From Ensifer adhaerens (GTDB lineage: Bacteria > Pseudomonadota > Alphaproteobacteria > Rhizobiales > Rhizobiaceae): DNA of 64,000 nt. Under the pieces are notes generated by a model. The model did not search any database. It saw only the letters and a program-made list of their open reading frames with translations, and was not told the origin of the DNA. Location: NCBI RefSeq assembly GCF_001270265.1, contig NZ_LGAP01000025.1, positions 40,057-104,056 on the forward strand, in the 5' to 3' direction. Of the stretch, positions 55,114 through 63,431 are shown one piece after another. Numbering within the stretch: position 1 is the stretch's first letter; every line of letters starts with the position of its first letter. Position numbers and translations under genes: made by a program.

Positions 55114-55542
55114 TCAGCGCGTGATGACGATCCGCGTGTTGCTCAACCCGTACTCGCGAGCAAGCGCGAAGAATTCCGCCGCATTGTTGGGATGCAGCCG
55201 CACACAGCCGTGCGAGGCCGGCCGGCCCAACCGCTTCACGTCATAGGTCGCGTGAACGGCATAGCCGCCGTTGAAGAATACCGCGTAAGGCATTGGCGCA
55301 TCATCATATTTTCGCGAACGATGATTTCGCGAGAGCCACTTCGCCTTCCAACTTCCCTTTGGCGTGACATAGCCCTTGCGCGCCGTGGAAACCTTCCAGC
55401 GATACATCACCACGCCGTCCTGCTTCACGACCATCGTCTGGGAGGATAGGCTGATTTTGGCAACGAGGTTGGCGGCGCTCACAGGCTGAACGGGAAACTG
55501 CATCAGAGCGGCAATCAGCACAGTCAGGAATGCATGTCGCAT
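55114..55542 (-). CDS. L,D-transpeptidase (YkuD family)
   Basis: 142 residues with a signal peptide (MRHAFLTVLIAALMQFPVQPVSAAN). The catalytic motif is YAVHATYDVKRLGRPASHGCVRLHP, H-x-SHGCVRL with the nucleophile Cys. It is a minimal single-domain enzyme that would make 3-3 cross-links or anchor proteins to peptidoglycan in the periplasm. The gene stands alone. Confidence 0.9.
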   Translation of the reverse strand: MRHAFLTVLIAALMQFPVQPVSAANLVAKISLSSQTMVVKQDGVVMYRWKVSTARKGYVTPKGSWKAKWLSRNHRSRKYDDAPMPYAVFFNGGYAVHATYDVKRLGRPASHGCVRLHPNNAAEFFALAREYGLSNTRIVITR

Positions 55543-55778
55543 GCTTCACTCCCCGCGTGCGAAACCTCGACTGCATGTCTCCGAGCTACCGAGAAGATCG
55601 TGCAGCAGGTTTCTGGCCTCGCCGCGCTGCTTGTGCGTCATGCCTAAGCAGCGCTGCGTCAGGTGGAACCAAACGCCCGCAGAGAATAACTGGTCCACAA
55701 TGATATTAGTTTAATACACATGGAACGCAAAGTCTTAACGCCAAGATCAACTTGCCGTGGATACCCGGTAGCGGCCAA
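55543..55778. other. Intergenic region, nothing recognised
   Basis: About 235 bases between the L,D-transpeptidase promoter side and the cobD 3' end. An A/T-rich segment at 55695-55735 may hold the transpeptidase promoter. No other structure was found. Confidence 0.4.
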
Positions 55779-56753
55779 TCAAATCATGGCGATCAGAAGA
55801 ACAACCAGAGTCATCGCCGAACAGGCGCCATAGAATACAGCGATGCCGGCATCGATGTCTTCGCTCTCGGCAACCGAACGACCGGGAGCATTGATCATCG
55901 GTTCACTGACTTTAACGCCGCCATAGACCCGGGGGCCTGCAAGCTGCAGGTCCAACGCACCGGCCATCGCCGCTTCCGGCCAGCCGGAATTGGGAGAGCG
56001 GTGCAGGCCGTGGTCGCGCAGCGCCACCCCGATCGCCTCGGCAGCGGCACGGCGGCCACGGTGCAGCAAGGCGCCGGCGGCGATGAGGAGAATGGATAGC
56101 CTTGCCGCCGGCAGGTTGGCGACGTCGTCGAGCCGGGCCGAGGCCCAGCCGAAATTGAGGTATTCCGGTGATTTGTGGCCGATCATCGAATCGGCGGTGT
56201 TCAGCATCTTGTAGGCGAGCAGGCCCGGAAGACCGGCAACCGCATACCAGAAGGCGGGGGCCACCACCCCGTCGGAAAAGTTCTCGGAAAGGCTCTCGAT
56301 CGCGGCGCGGCAGACACCAGGCGCATCGAGCGTGTTCGGATCGCGCCCGACGATCATCGACACTGCAGTGCGCCCACCTTCCAGCCCATCCCGCTGCAAG
56401 CCTTCGGCAACACGCCGGACGTGATCGCCAAGGCTCTTTTGTGCGAGGAACACCGCCACGACCGCAGCCTCGAGCAGATAGCCGAGCAGCCCCATCACGC
56501 CGAACAATCGATGCAGGACGAACCCGACGACGACGCTTAGCAGCAGCAGCAGGCCGATCATCACCACACCACGAAGCTTCAATGCCTTTGCATCGAGGGT
56601 GCCATGCTTGTTGAGCGCCCCATCCAAGAACGCAATCGCCTTGCCGAAGAACACCACGGGATGCGGCAGCCGCGACCAGAGCCAGTCCGGATCGCCGACG
56701 ACGCGATCAATCAACAGGGCGGCCACAAGAATGAGAAGGATCTCGCTTGACAC
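55779..56753 (-). CDS. cobD: Adenosylcobinamide-phosphate synthase CobD (CbiB type)
   Basis: 324 residues from GTG 56753, directly abutting the cobC stop. About five membrane helices and the family segments IDRVVGDPDWLWSRLPHPVVFFG, ALRIVGR-like IVGRDPNTLDAPGVCRAAIESLSENFSDGVVAP and NTADSMIGHKSPEYLNFGWASARLDD are present. It joins the aminopropanol arm to the corrin ring. Last gene of the cob cluster. Confidence 0.94.
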   Translation of the reverse strand: MSSEILLILVAALLIDRVVGDPDWLWSRLPHPVVFFGKAIAFLDGALNKHGTLDAKALKLRGVVMIGLLLLLSVVVGFVLHRLFGVMGLLGYLLEAAVVAVFLAQKSLGDHVRRVAEGLQRDGLEGGRTAVSMIVGRDPNTLDAPGVCRAAIESLSENFSDGVVAPAFWYAVAGLPGLLAYKMLNTADSMIGHKSPEYLNFGWASARLDDVANLPAARLSILLIAAGALLHRGRRAAAEAIGVALRDHGLHRSPNSGWPEAAMAGALDLQLAGPRVYGGVKVSEPMINAPGRSVAESEDIDAGIAVFYGACSAMTLVVLLIAMI

Positions 56754-57809
56754 TCAGCACTCCCCGGGGCGTAACACGTCCCCGCGGCGGAACACGTCCC
56801 CGCGGCGCAGGGCGCCCGCCTGGCGCAGTGCGTCAGCCAACCGTTTGTCAGCTTCTGCGTCGGGCGCAAGCCCGATCCTCAGCCAGCGGGGGTCGTAGTC
56901 GAATTTGCGCGTCAGGATCCGTGCCTCGCAGAGATGACGGTGCAAGGCGCCGGCATCGGGATGTTCCACCAGCACGAACAGGCCGGTTCCACCGATGCGT
57001 TTGAGACCGGCATGGTCAAGGACCGCATCGAGGCCGGCGCGGCGCTCGAGAATGCTCGCGGCAATGGCCCCTGTATCAGCGGACATCAACGCCGTGGAAA
57101 TCACCAGTGCCGGCCCGGACACTGCCCAGGGGCCGAGCCATTCGCGAAATGCATCGAGCACGGCGTTGCTTGCCACGACGAAGCCGAGGCGCAGGCCGGC
57201 CAGACCGAAGAATTTCCCGAAGGAGCGGAAAACGATGAGACTGTCGTCGGCACCCACATGGCCGGCGACGCTGAAGTCCGGCTCCAGATCGCCGAAGGCC
57301 TCGTCGACGACAAGCACACCGCCATTCGCCTTCATCGTCGCGGCCATCGCCAGGATTTCTGCTGGCTGGAAGGCGCGGCCGGTCGGGTTGTTCGGATTGA
57401 CCACCACAGCAAGGCCGTGATCGGGCCCAAGGTCCGCGGCCCGCTCCACCCGATCGACGGCGAAACCGGCCGCCGTCAGCACCCGGGCATATTCGCCATA
57501 GGTCGGACCGAAGACGGCGACGCGGCGACCAGTCGGAACAAGGCGCGGCAACAGCTGGATCACCGACTGGGTGCCCGGGACAGGCAAGGGCTGGATGCCG
57601 TTGGTCCTGTAGTAGCTGGCGGCAGCCGCACGCGCACTATCGATCGTCAGCTTGTCGGGCAACCTGTGCCAGGCCCGTTGCGGCACCGGCGGCAGTTCGA
57701 CGGGGCGCGGATTGATGCCGGTCGACAGGTCGAGCCAGTCCTCGAAACGGCCGCCGAAGCGGGCGGCGGCCTCGGTGATCCCGCCGCCATGCACGATCGG
57801 CGCGCTCAT
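56754..57809 (-). CDS. cobC: Threonine-phosphate decarboxylase-like CobC
   Basis: 351 residues, a fold-type I PLP aminotransferase-like enzyme. WLDLSTGINPRPVELP opens the protein, VVNPNNPTGRAF precedes the PLP-lysine in IVFRSFGKFFGLAGLRLGF. It makes (R)-1-amino-2-propanol phosphate for the lower loop. The C-terminus is odd: GDVFRRGDVLRPGEC, encoded by imperfect 18-base repeats. Its start overlaps the cobB stop by 4 bases. Confidence 0.93.
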   Translation of the reverse strand: MSAPIVHGGGITEAAARFGGRFEDWLDLSTGINPRPVELPPVPQRAWHRLPDKLTIDSARAAAASYYRTNGIQPLPVPGTQSVIQLLPRLVPTGRRVAVFGPTYGEYARVLTAAGFAVDRVERAADLGPDHGLAVVVNPNNPTGRAFQPAEILAMAATMKANGGVLVVDEAFGDLEPDFSVAGHVGADDSLIVFRSFGKFFGLAGLRLGFVVASNAVLDAFREWLGPWAVSGPALVISTALMSADTGAIAASILERRAGLDAVLDHAGLKRIGGTGLFVLVEHPDAGALHRHLCEARILTRKFDYDPRWLRIGLAPDAEADKRLADALRQAGALRRGDVFRRGDVLRPGEC

Positions 57810-59107
57810 GGCCGACCCGCAATGTCGATGAGATGCATGAAGGAGCCGGCGACATGGCCACGTCTCAACCCCGCCTGCCCCAGATCGACGCCGGCGGCAT
57901 CGCTGACGGAAAACAGCCGGTCGGCAGCCCCTTCAGAGACGATGGTCGCGTAGTGGAATTCGTGCGCCGTCATGGGTCCATCGAAGAACGTGTTGTCGAG
58001 AGGCACGACACGGCGATAGCCGAGGTGCCGCCTGCGCTCGGCAAAACTGGTGGTGAGCGGCAGCAGGCCGAGCATTTCGTAGCGCGCACCATCGGCCGCG
58101 ACAAGCCCCTCGCCCAGCACCATATAGCCGCCGCACTCGCCAAAAATCCGCGCGCCGCGCTTCGCCGCCGCAGCCATGCCCGATCGGAAGCCTGCTGCCG
58201 CCTGCATGCGCCCGGCATGAAGTTCGGGATAGCCTCCCGGCAGATAGACCGCATCGGCCGCCGCGTCGGGGCCTTCATCGGTTAGGGGCGAAAAGAAGGA
58301 GATTTCCGCCCCGGCTCTACGCCAGCCGAACAGCAGGTGTTCGTAGCAGAAGGCAAAGGCCACATCGCGCGCCACGGCGATATGCTGGCCGAGCGGCTTG
58401 AACCTGATGACCTCGGCCATCGCCCGCTCCCCCCTCGAAAGCGCGGAGGCAGCGCGGATCGCGTCGAGATCGCAGGTTGCCTCGACACGATCCGCCGCAT
58501 AGTCGATGAAGGTCTCGAGCGTGCCATGTTCGCCGGCCTGCACCAGGCCGAGGTGCCGCTCGGGCAGCTTCAGGGCACTATCCTGCCGCAACACGCCGAA
58601 GACAGGCATGCCGACACGCGTCAGCGCATCGCGCAGCATCATCTCGTGGCGGTCGCTTCCGACCTTGTTGAGAACGACGCCGGCAACCCGGATATCGCCC
58701 CTGTGATCGGCGTAGCCGCGCACGAGTGCCGCCACCGAATGGGACATGCGGGCGCAGTCGACCACCAGGATGACGGCAAGATCGAGGGCCGCGGCGAGAT
58801 CGGCCGGCGTGCCGCTGCCATCGGCAGCACCATCATGCAGGCCCATCATCGCCTCGACGACGAGCGTGCGCCGATCGCCGGCGTGCGCTGCGTTTGCCGC
58901 CAGAAGCGCGGGGCGCATGGCCCACGGGTCATAGTTGAGGCAAGGTTCGCCGCTTGCGGCGGTGTGAAAAGCCGGATCGATATAGTCCGGGCCCGCCTTG
59001 CCCGGCGCGATCGCCATGCCGCGCCGCCGCATGGCGCGCATCAGGCCGAGCGTCACCGTGGTCTTGCCGGAGCCCGAACAGGGCGCGGCGATCAGCAATC
59101 CGCTCAT
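57806..59107 (-). CDS. cobB: Hydrogenobyrinic acid a,c-diamide synthase CobB
   Basis: 433 residues. The N-terminal ATP-grasp-like dethiobiotin synthase fold has APCSGSGKTTVTLGLM and KAGPDYIDPAFH. The C-terminal glutaminase has the nucleophile Cys in IFGECGGYMVLGEGLV and His in MTAHEFHYA. It amidates the a and c side chains in the aerobic pathway. It overlaps cobC and cobA by 4 bases each (ATGA), which couples translation. Confidence 0.94.
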   Translation of the reverse strand: MSGLLIAAPCSGSGKTTVTLGLMRAMRRRGMAIAPGKAGPDYIDPAFHTAASGEPCLNYDPWAMRPALLAANAAHAGDRRTLVVEAMMGLHDGAADGSGTPADLAAALDLAVILVVDCARMSHSVAALVRGYADHRGDIRVAGVVLNKVGSDRHEMMLRDALTRVGMPVFGVLRQDSALKLPERHLGLVQAGEHGTLETFIDYAADRVEATCDLDAIRAASALSRGERAMAEVIRFKPLGQHIAVARDVAFAFCYEHLLFGWRRAGAEISFFSPLTDEGPDAAADAVYLPGGYPELHAGRMQAAAGFRSGMAAAAKRGARIFGECGGYMVLGEGLVAADGARYEMLGLLPLTTSFAERRRHLGYRRVVPLDNTFFDGPMTAHEFHYATIVSEGAADRLFSVSDAAGVDLGQAGLRRGHVAGSFMHLIDIAGRP

Positions 59108-59946
59108 GCAGGATCCCTGAGCTCGCGGCTTGCGAAGGGATCGGCCACAAGCTGCCGCCCGCCGAGCGCCCCGATCCAGTCGAGCGATGCCCGCAGCCGC
59201 ACGACCTCACCGACGACGACGATCGCCGGTGGCTGCAGGCCGGAAGCGATCACGTCGGCTTCGGCGCGCGCCAGCGTCGTTTCGAGCACTGTCTGCTCCG
59301 CCGTCGCCGCGTTGCAGACAAAGGCGACCGGCTCCTCCGGCGAACGTCCGCCGGCAATGAGATTGGCGGCGATGACGCCGATATGCTTCATTGCCATGTA
59401 CATGACGATCACGGACGAGCCCGAGGCAATGCCCTGCCAGTTGATCCGGTCCGGCACCAGGCCGGAAGAATCGTGCCCGGGGAGGAACGTGACGGCGTGG
59501 TTGCCCTCGCGGTGGGTGCCCGGAAGGCCGGCATAGGCAGGCCCGCCGATCCCCGCGGTAATGCCCGGCACGATGCGGAACGGGATGCGGTTTTCGACCA
59601 GCGTCAGCGCCTCCCCGCCGCCGCGCCCGAAGACGAAGGGATCGCCGCCCTTCAGACGCAGGACGCGCTGGCCGGCGCGCGCCAGCTCCTCGAGCCGCAG
59701 CGAAATATCGCGTTGCTTCGGCGATGGCTTGCCGCCGCGCTTTCCTGCAAATTCCAGCGCAGCACCGGGCCGGGCGAGCTTCAGGCAATCCTCGTTGACC
59801 AGCGCGTCGTGCACGATGACATCGGCCTGCCGCAGCGCATTGGCAGCATGCAGCGTCAAAAGGCCAGGGTCGCCGGGACCCGCGCCGACAAGCCAGACGG
59901 TGCCGGGTTCAAGCTCGGGCAGGCCGGAAAAGATCGTGTCGCTCAT
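59104..59946 (-). CDS. cobA: Uroporphyrinogen-III C-methyltransferase CobA
   Basis: 280 residues from ATG 59946 (GGGAGAC upstream). VWLVGAGPGDPGLLTLHAAN, VLRLKGGDPFVFGRGGGEA, VPGITAGIGGPAYAGLPGTHRE and VIVMYMAMKHIG are the SAM-dependent precorrin-2 synthase marks. It makes precorrin-2, the branch to cobalamin. There is no fused siroheme (CysG) part. An extra C-terminal tail (GGRQLVADPFASRELRDPA) is present. Confidence 0.95.
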   Translation of the reverse strand: MSDTIFSGLPELEPGTVWLVGAGPGDPGLLTLHAANALRQADVIVHDALVNEDCLKLARPGAALEFAGKRGGKPSPKQRDISLRLEELARAGQRVLRLKGGDPFVFGRGGGEALTLVENRIPFRIVPGITAGIGGPAYAGLPGTHREGNHAVTFLPGHDSSGLVPDRINWQGIASGSSVIVMYMAMKHIGVIAANLIAGGRSPEEPVAFVCNAATAEQTVLETTLARAEADVIASGLQPPAIVVVGEVVRLRASLDWIGALGGRQLVADPFASRELRDPA

Positions 59947-60082
59947 GCCGTGTCTCCCGCCATTCGCATAAGGGCCGCCGCGGAACTGCGTTGGCAACAA
60001 GCGGATTCAGATTCGCAGCAATTCCGCATAGACATTTGAAATAGTTGGCACATTTTTGCCATATGATGATCCGGTGGATGGC

Positions 60083-60544
60083 TCATGGCGCAGCCGTCGC
60101 CAAAGTTGCCGGCTTGCTTGCCGGGCGGTGTTCGGCCGGTCCGGCAATTGCCACTGTTGCATGCGACGAGGTGATCTTGGCAACGAGCAGCACGCTTGCC
60201 GAGCCCGCGCCGACGAGAGCGGCGCCCTCGGCAACGCCGTGGCAACCGGTATGGGCAAAGACGATCGCCGACGGGTTCTGCAGCCGGGGCGCCGCGGCCT
60301 CAAGCGTCGCCGCATCGAAGAACCGCGCCTCGACGGAAAAATGCTCGGCGGCGGCATGGATCGCCGGCTCGCCGCGCCTTGCATCGAGCGAGGCGACGAA
60401 GCCGATATCGGCTTTGTCAGCGCCCGCCTGCACCAACGCCGTCTCGGCAAGGGTGATCACCTCTTCGGCCGGCGTGCCGCGCTCGCAGCCAAGACCGAGG
60501 ACAAGTGGCCCCGGCGGTCGCTCCGCTATGCTGGATGATATCAT
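60083..60544 (-). CDS. cobE: Cobalamin biosynthesis protein CobE (CbiG C-terminal type)
   Basis: 153 residues from ATG 60544 (CCGAGG upstream). LVLGLGCERGTPAEEVITLAETAL is the CbiG_C/CobE family start, ADIGFVASLDARRGEPAIHAAAEHF follows. CobE supports the ring-contraction stage in the aerobic pathway. It is the first gene of the cobE-cobA-cobB-cobC-cobD cluster; a gap of 136 bases separates it from cobA. Confidence 0.9.
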   Translation of the reverse strand: MISSSIAERPPGPLVLGLGCERGTPAEEVITLAETALVQAGADKADIGFVASLDARRGEPAIHAAAEHFSVEARFFDAATLEAAAPRLQNPSAIVFAHTGCHGVAEGAALVGAGSASVLLVAKITSSHATVAIAGPAEHRPASKPATLATAAP

Positions 60545-60910
60545 GGTCGACCTCGGCCCCCTCGCGGCAATCCACACGAAGCGCCGCCCTGGCTCGAATA
60601 TCCCGGGTCGGTCTGGACAGCACCGGCTGAAGGCCCCCTGAATGGGTCGGCCGCACCGGACGCTCTTTCAGTCCGCCTGAAGCGGACGCCGTCGCACATC
60701 TGTCATTTTTACCGGAGGCAACTGCAAGGGTCAAACCGGATTGCGGCATCGCCGTGTCGCTATTCACGAAATCATCCGGATCGACCGGCCGGACGACCGA
60801 TGCGCCTGGAAACGCCGCGACACCCCGAAAACAAGGGCTTTGCATTTCCTCTTGCGCTCTGACACAAGGCGTTGACGCTCTCCTGCAATCGTTTCCCCCA
60901 GAGTCCTCCC
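60545..60910. other. Divergent promoter region of cobE and the TSUP gene
   Basis: About 365 bases. I looked for a cobalamin riboswitch (B12-box AGCCxGGAGACCxGCC) on both strands and did not see one. Short GC palindromes occur (TCCGCCTGAAGCGGA, 60671-60685) but no operator can be named. Confidence 0.4.
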
Positions 60911-61696
60911 GTGCCAGATCTCGCCCTTCACCTGCTCGTCTTCCTGTTCTTTGCTGCCTTCCTTGCCGGCTTCATTGATTCGATCGCCGGCGGCGGCGGT
61001 ATGGTGACCATTCCGGCGATGCTGTTGGCCGGCATTCCGCCGCTGCAAACGCTCGGCACGAACAAGCTGCAGTCGCTGTTCGGCTCGGCTTCCGCGAGCC
61101 TCACCTATGCCCGCCACGGGCATGTGAACCTGAAGGCGCAGCTGCCGATGGCGCTGATGTCGGCGCTCGGCTCCGTCTTCGGAGCGCTGCTGGCGACCGT
61201 CGTGCCTGGTGACGTGCTGAAGGCTGTCCTGCCCTTTCTGCTGATCGCCATCGCGCTCTACTTCGCGCTGAAGCCGAATATCGGCGACATCGACCTGCAT
61301 CGCCGGATCACGCCTTTCATGTTCGGCCTGACCTTCGTCCCGGTCATCGGCTTTTACGACGGTGTCTTCGGTCCGGGCACCGGTTCGTTCTTCATGCTCG
61401 GCTTCGTCACGCTTGCCGGCTTCGGCATCCTCAAGGCGACGGCGCACACCAAGTTCCTGAACTTCGGCTCGAATGTCGGCGCCTTCGCCGTCTTCCTGTT
61501 CTTCGGCGCCGTTCTGTGGAAAATCGGCCTGATGATGGGCGTCGGCCAGTTCCTCGGCGCCCAGGTCGGCTCGCGCTACGCGATGGCGAAAGGCGCCAAG
61601 ATCATCAAGCCGCTGCTGGTCATCGTCTCGATCGCGCTTGCCCTGCGCTTGCTGGCCGACCCGACGCATCCGCTCAGAGTCTGGCTGGGGCTCTGA
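60911..61696 (+). CDS. TSUP/TauE-SafE family membrane transporter
   Basis: 261 residues from GTG 60911; a TTG at 60872 is a weaker option. Eight or so helices; the twin family repeats read GFIDSIAGGGGMVTIPAMLLAGIPP, TNKLQSLFGSASASLTYARHG in the first half and GFYDGVFGPGTGSFFMLGF in the second. Family members export sulfite or sulfoacetate; others near cobalamin genes have been suspected of metal transport. No sulfur genes are nearby. Substrate open. Confidence 0.85.
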   Translation: MPDLALHLLVFLFFAAFLAGFIDSIAGGGGMVTIPAMLLAGIPPLQTLGTNKLQSLFGSASASLTYARHGHVNLKAQLPMALMSALGSVFGALLATVVPGDVLKAVLPFLLIAIALYFALKPNIGDIDLHRRITPFMFGLTFVPVIGFYDGVFGPGTGSFFMLGFVTLAGFGILKATAHTKFLNFGSNVGAFAVFLFFGAVLWKIGLMMGVGQFLGAQVGSRYAMAKGAKIIKPLLVIVSIALALRLLADPTHPLRVWLGL

Positions 61697-61872
61697 GGCC
61701 AAGCGCAGCTTCGCGCTGTCTGTCTTTGCTGCAGAGCGCGGAGACGATCGGCGCGATGGCTGATCGCGATCGAACAACGCACCCGCAATGGAGCGGCCGG
61801 CTAGCTTCAGCATCCCTTGCGTTTAGTTGTTTCGTAAGCGAATGTTTGCTGACTTAAAGTTGAGGAACCTCG

Positions 61873-62514
61873 ATGGCAGACACAATGAACGGATGGGGTT
61901 TTTGGGCGGTCGTTGTGCAATCTGTATCCTCGTTGGCATGGCCTGGCGCTGTAGTAGGATGCATATGGATACTGCGCGATGATATCCGGAAACTGCTGCC
62001 GGCGATGTATCTCAAGCACGGCGAAACCGAGATAGGTGTCCGACAGATTGTAGATCAGGTTCAAGTGCACGAAGCGCAAAAGGTTAGCGAACTCACGCCG
62101 AGTCGACCTCCATCAACATCAACAGAGGACCTTTCGCTCCTATCGGATAATCAACTGCGTATTAGAGTTGAAGATTGCGCATTGCAAATGCGTGAACTCG
62201 AGCAAAAGTTTCGGGCCAACAGGTCGCACAGAAATATTGGCTCCAGAAGCTGGGAGGAAGAGACCCAGAAACTATTAGAAGAGTCGGACCGACAGCGGCA
62301 CGAGTGGCAAACAACCTTACAACCCGTTGCCATAGCCCTCAGAGATGAGCTTCTGAGGCGCACATCCAGGAATGGGGATACTTCCTCCAGTTACGACAAA
62401 ATGACCACTGCCGCCACGTTTGAGCACGGCATGCTGGCAGGCGTCTCACCACTTGGCGAGGCAGCCCTTTATCTGGAGAAATTAGCAAGAGATCTTGGGC
62501 GTCAGGATAGCTGA
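61873..62514 (+). CDS. Hypothetical membrane protein with coiled-coil tail
   Basis: 213 residues. One membrane helix (AVVVQSVSSLAWPGAVVGCIWIL) near the N-terminus is followed by a charged, helical cytoplasmic part (DNQLRIRVEDCALQMRELEQKF, EEETQKLLEESDRQRHEW), likely coiled coil. Base composition is lower in GC than the rest of the window, so it may be acquired. I do not recognise a family. Confidence 0.6.
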   Translation: MADTMNGWGFWAVVVQSVSSLAWPGAVVGCIWILRDDIRKLLPAMYLKHGETEIGVRQIVDQVQVHEAQKVSELTPSRPPSTSTEDLSLLSDNQLRIRVEDCALQMRELEQKFRANRSHRNIGSRSWEEETQKLLEESDRQRHEWQTTLQPVAIALRDELLRRTSRNGDTSSSYDKMTTAATFEHGMLAGVSPLGEAALYLEKLARDLGRQDS

Positions 62515-62535
62515 ACCTCCGCCACTGGCATGAAA

Positions 62536-62577
62536 GCGACCACCCTACCGCATAGACGGCGGTCATTGGGTGGTCGC
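62536..62577. repeat. 42-bp palindrome, copy 1
   Basis: GCGACCACCC (62536-62545) pairs perfectly with GGGTGGTCGC (62568-62577), with ACCGC/GGCGGT pairing inside. It lies 21 bases past the coiled-coil gene stop and can act as its terminator. A second, diverged copy is at 63391. Confidence 0.75.
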
Positions 62578-62624
62578 GGACCTTGAAGTGCTCTCATAGT
62601 CGAAACCCCTGGAGCCGCCACACA

Positions 62625-62951
62625 GTGCGCAAGACAGCTCTTACAGTCGTATCAACCTTGGTCGTGGCCTTGGGCGCACCTCAGGCCCATGCCATCGACG
62701 GGAAGGTGTTGTGGGACTGGTGTCGTAGGGGAGACACGGAGATGCTCACCTATGTCTCGGGTGTGGTCGATACGCTGCTGGAGGTCCGCGGCGGCGAGGT
62801 TGACAACCGTGCCTGTGTGACAGGGGGTACTCCCCGGAGGGACGTCGAAATCCTCACCTGCGCCTATCTGGAGAACAACCCAGAAGCTCGGCAATATCGT
62901 GGGGCCATGGCGGTCATCGGTGCACGGCAGCAGAGCTACTGCCCTGAGTGA
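62625..62951 (+). CDS. Rap1a/Tai-like small exported protein
   Basis: 108 residues from GTG 62625 (CTGGAG upstream). The signal peptide is VRKTALTVVSTLVVALGAPQAHA. The mature part (GKVLWDWCRRGDTEMLTYVSGVVDTLLEV) follows the Rap1a/Tai pattern of L-x-W-C at the front and YV-x-G-V after it, and has four cysteines. Rap1a proteins are immunity proteins against type VI amidases in Serratia; many relatives have no such neighbour, and none is visible here, so the role is open. Confidence 0.6.
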   Translation: MRKTALTVVSTLVVALGAPQAHAIDGKVLWDWCRRGDTEMLTYVSGVVDTLLEVRGGEVDNRACVTGGTPRRDVEILTCAYLENNPEARQYRGAMAVIGARQQSYCPE

Positions 62952-63083
62952 GTGGCTACAGCTGATGAGGCTGGCGATCTCTACGCCGACTTGAAGAGTG
63001 CAGGATTAACTATTTGCGCACGTATACGTTGCTCTAATTGCCTTGATCGGTAAAACCCAGACGGGCAATGATTTGGGGCAATC

Positions 63084-63381
63084 ATGATTACTTTGGCGCG
63101 CTGGGCCACGCTGTTGATCCTTCTTGCCGCCCCGCTACTGTGGTGGGCAAAGCCGGGGATTGGGGACAGACAAGAACGGCTCAACCGCAATCCTAATTCG
63201 CGGATCTGATAGCGGGGTACTTCTGCTCGACAGCCCGAAGGCTTATTGCGAGAGGTTCGGAACTCCCGGCTACTATTGCGAATGTGTTGTCGCCGATCGT
63301 ATGGCCGGGGCGACAGTTATAGGCTTTCCTTTCAGCCAGTCTCTGCATGACGTGACACTGACTAAGCGCTACCAGAACTAG
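63084..63381 (+). pseudogene. Small exported-protein gene, probably frameshifted
   Basis: A 41-codon frame from ATG 63084 reads MITLARWATLLILLAAPLLW, a good signal peptide or anchor, and stops at 63207-63209. A second frame, open from 63124 to 63381, continues GVLLLDSPKAYCERFG and GYYCECVVADRMAGATVIGF. Joined, they would give a small secreted protein with three cysteines. Either frame alone is possible. No family is recognised. Confidence 0.35.
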
Positions 63382-63390
63382 ACGTGATCA

Positions 63391-63431
63391 CGACCACCCT
63401 ACCGCATAGACAGCGGCCATTGAGTGGTTGC
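63391..63431. repeat. 42-bp palindrome, copy 2
   Basis: CGACCACCCTACCGCATAGA is shared with the copy at 62536 and the right arm (GAGTGGTTG) has lost some pairing. It again follows a gene end by a few bases. Confidence 0.7.

Noticed and set aside
60545..60910. Cobalamin riboswitch upstream of cobE
   Set aside because: No B12-box or conserved core was seen on either strand; a covariance search would be needed to exclude a diverged one.
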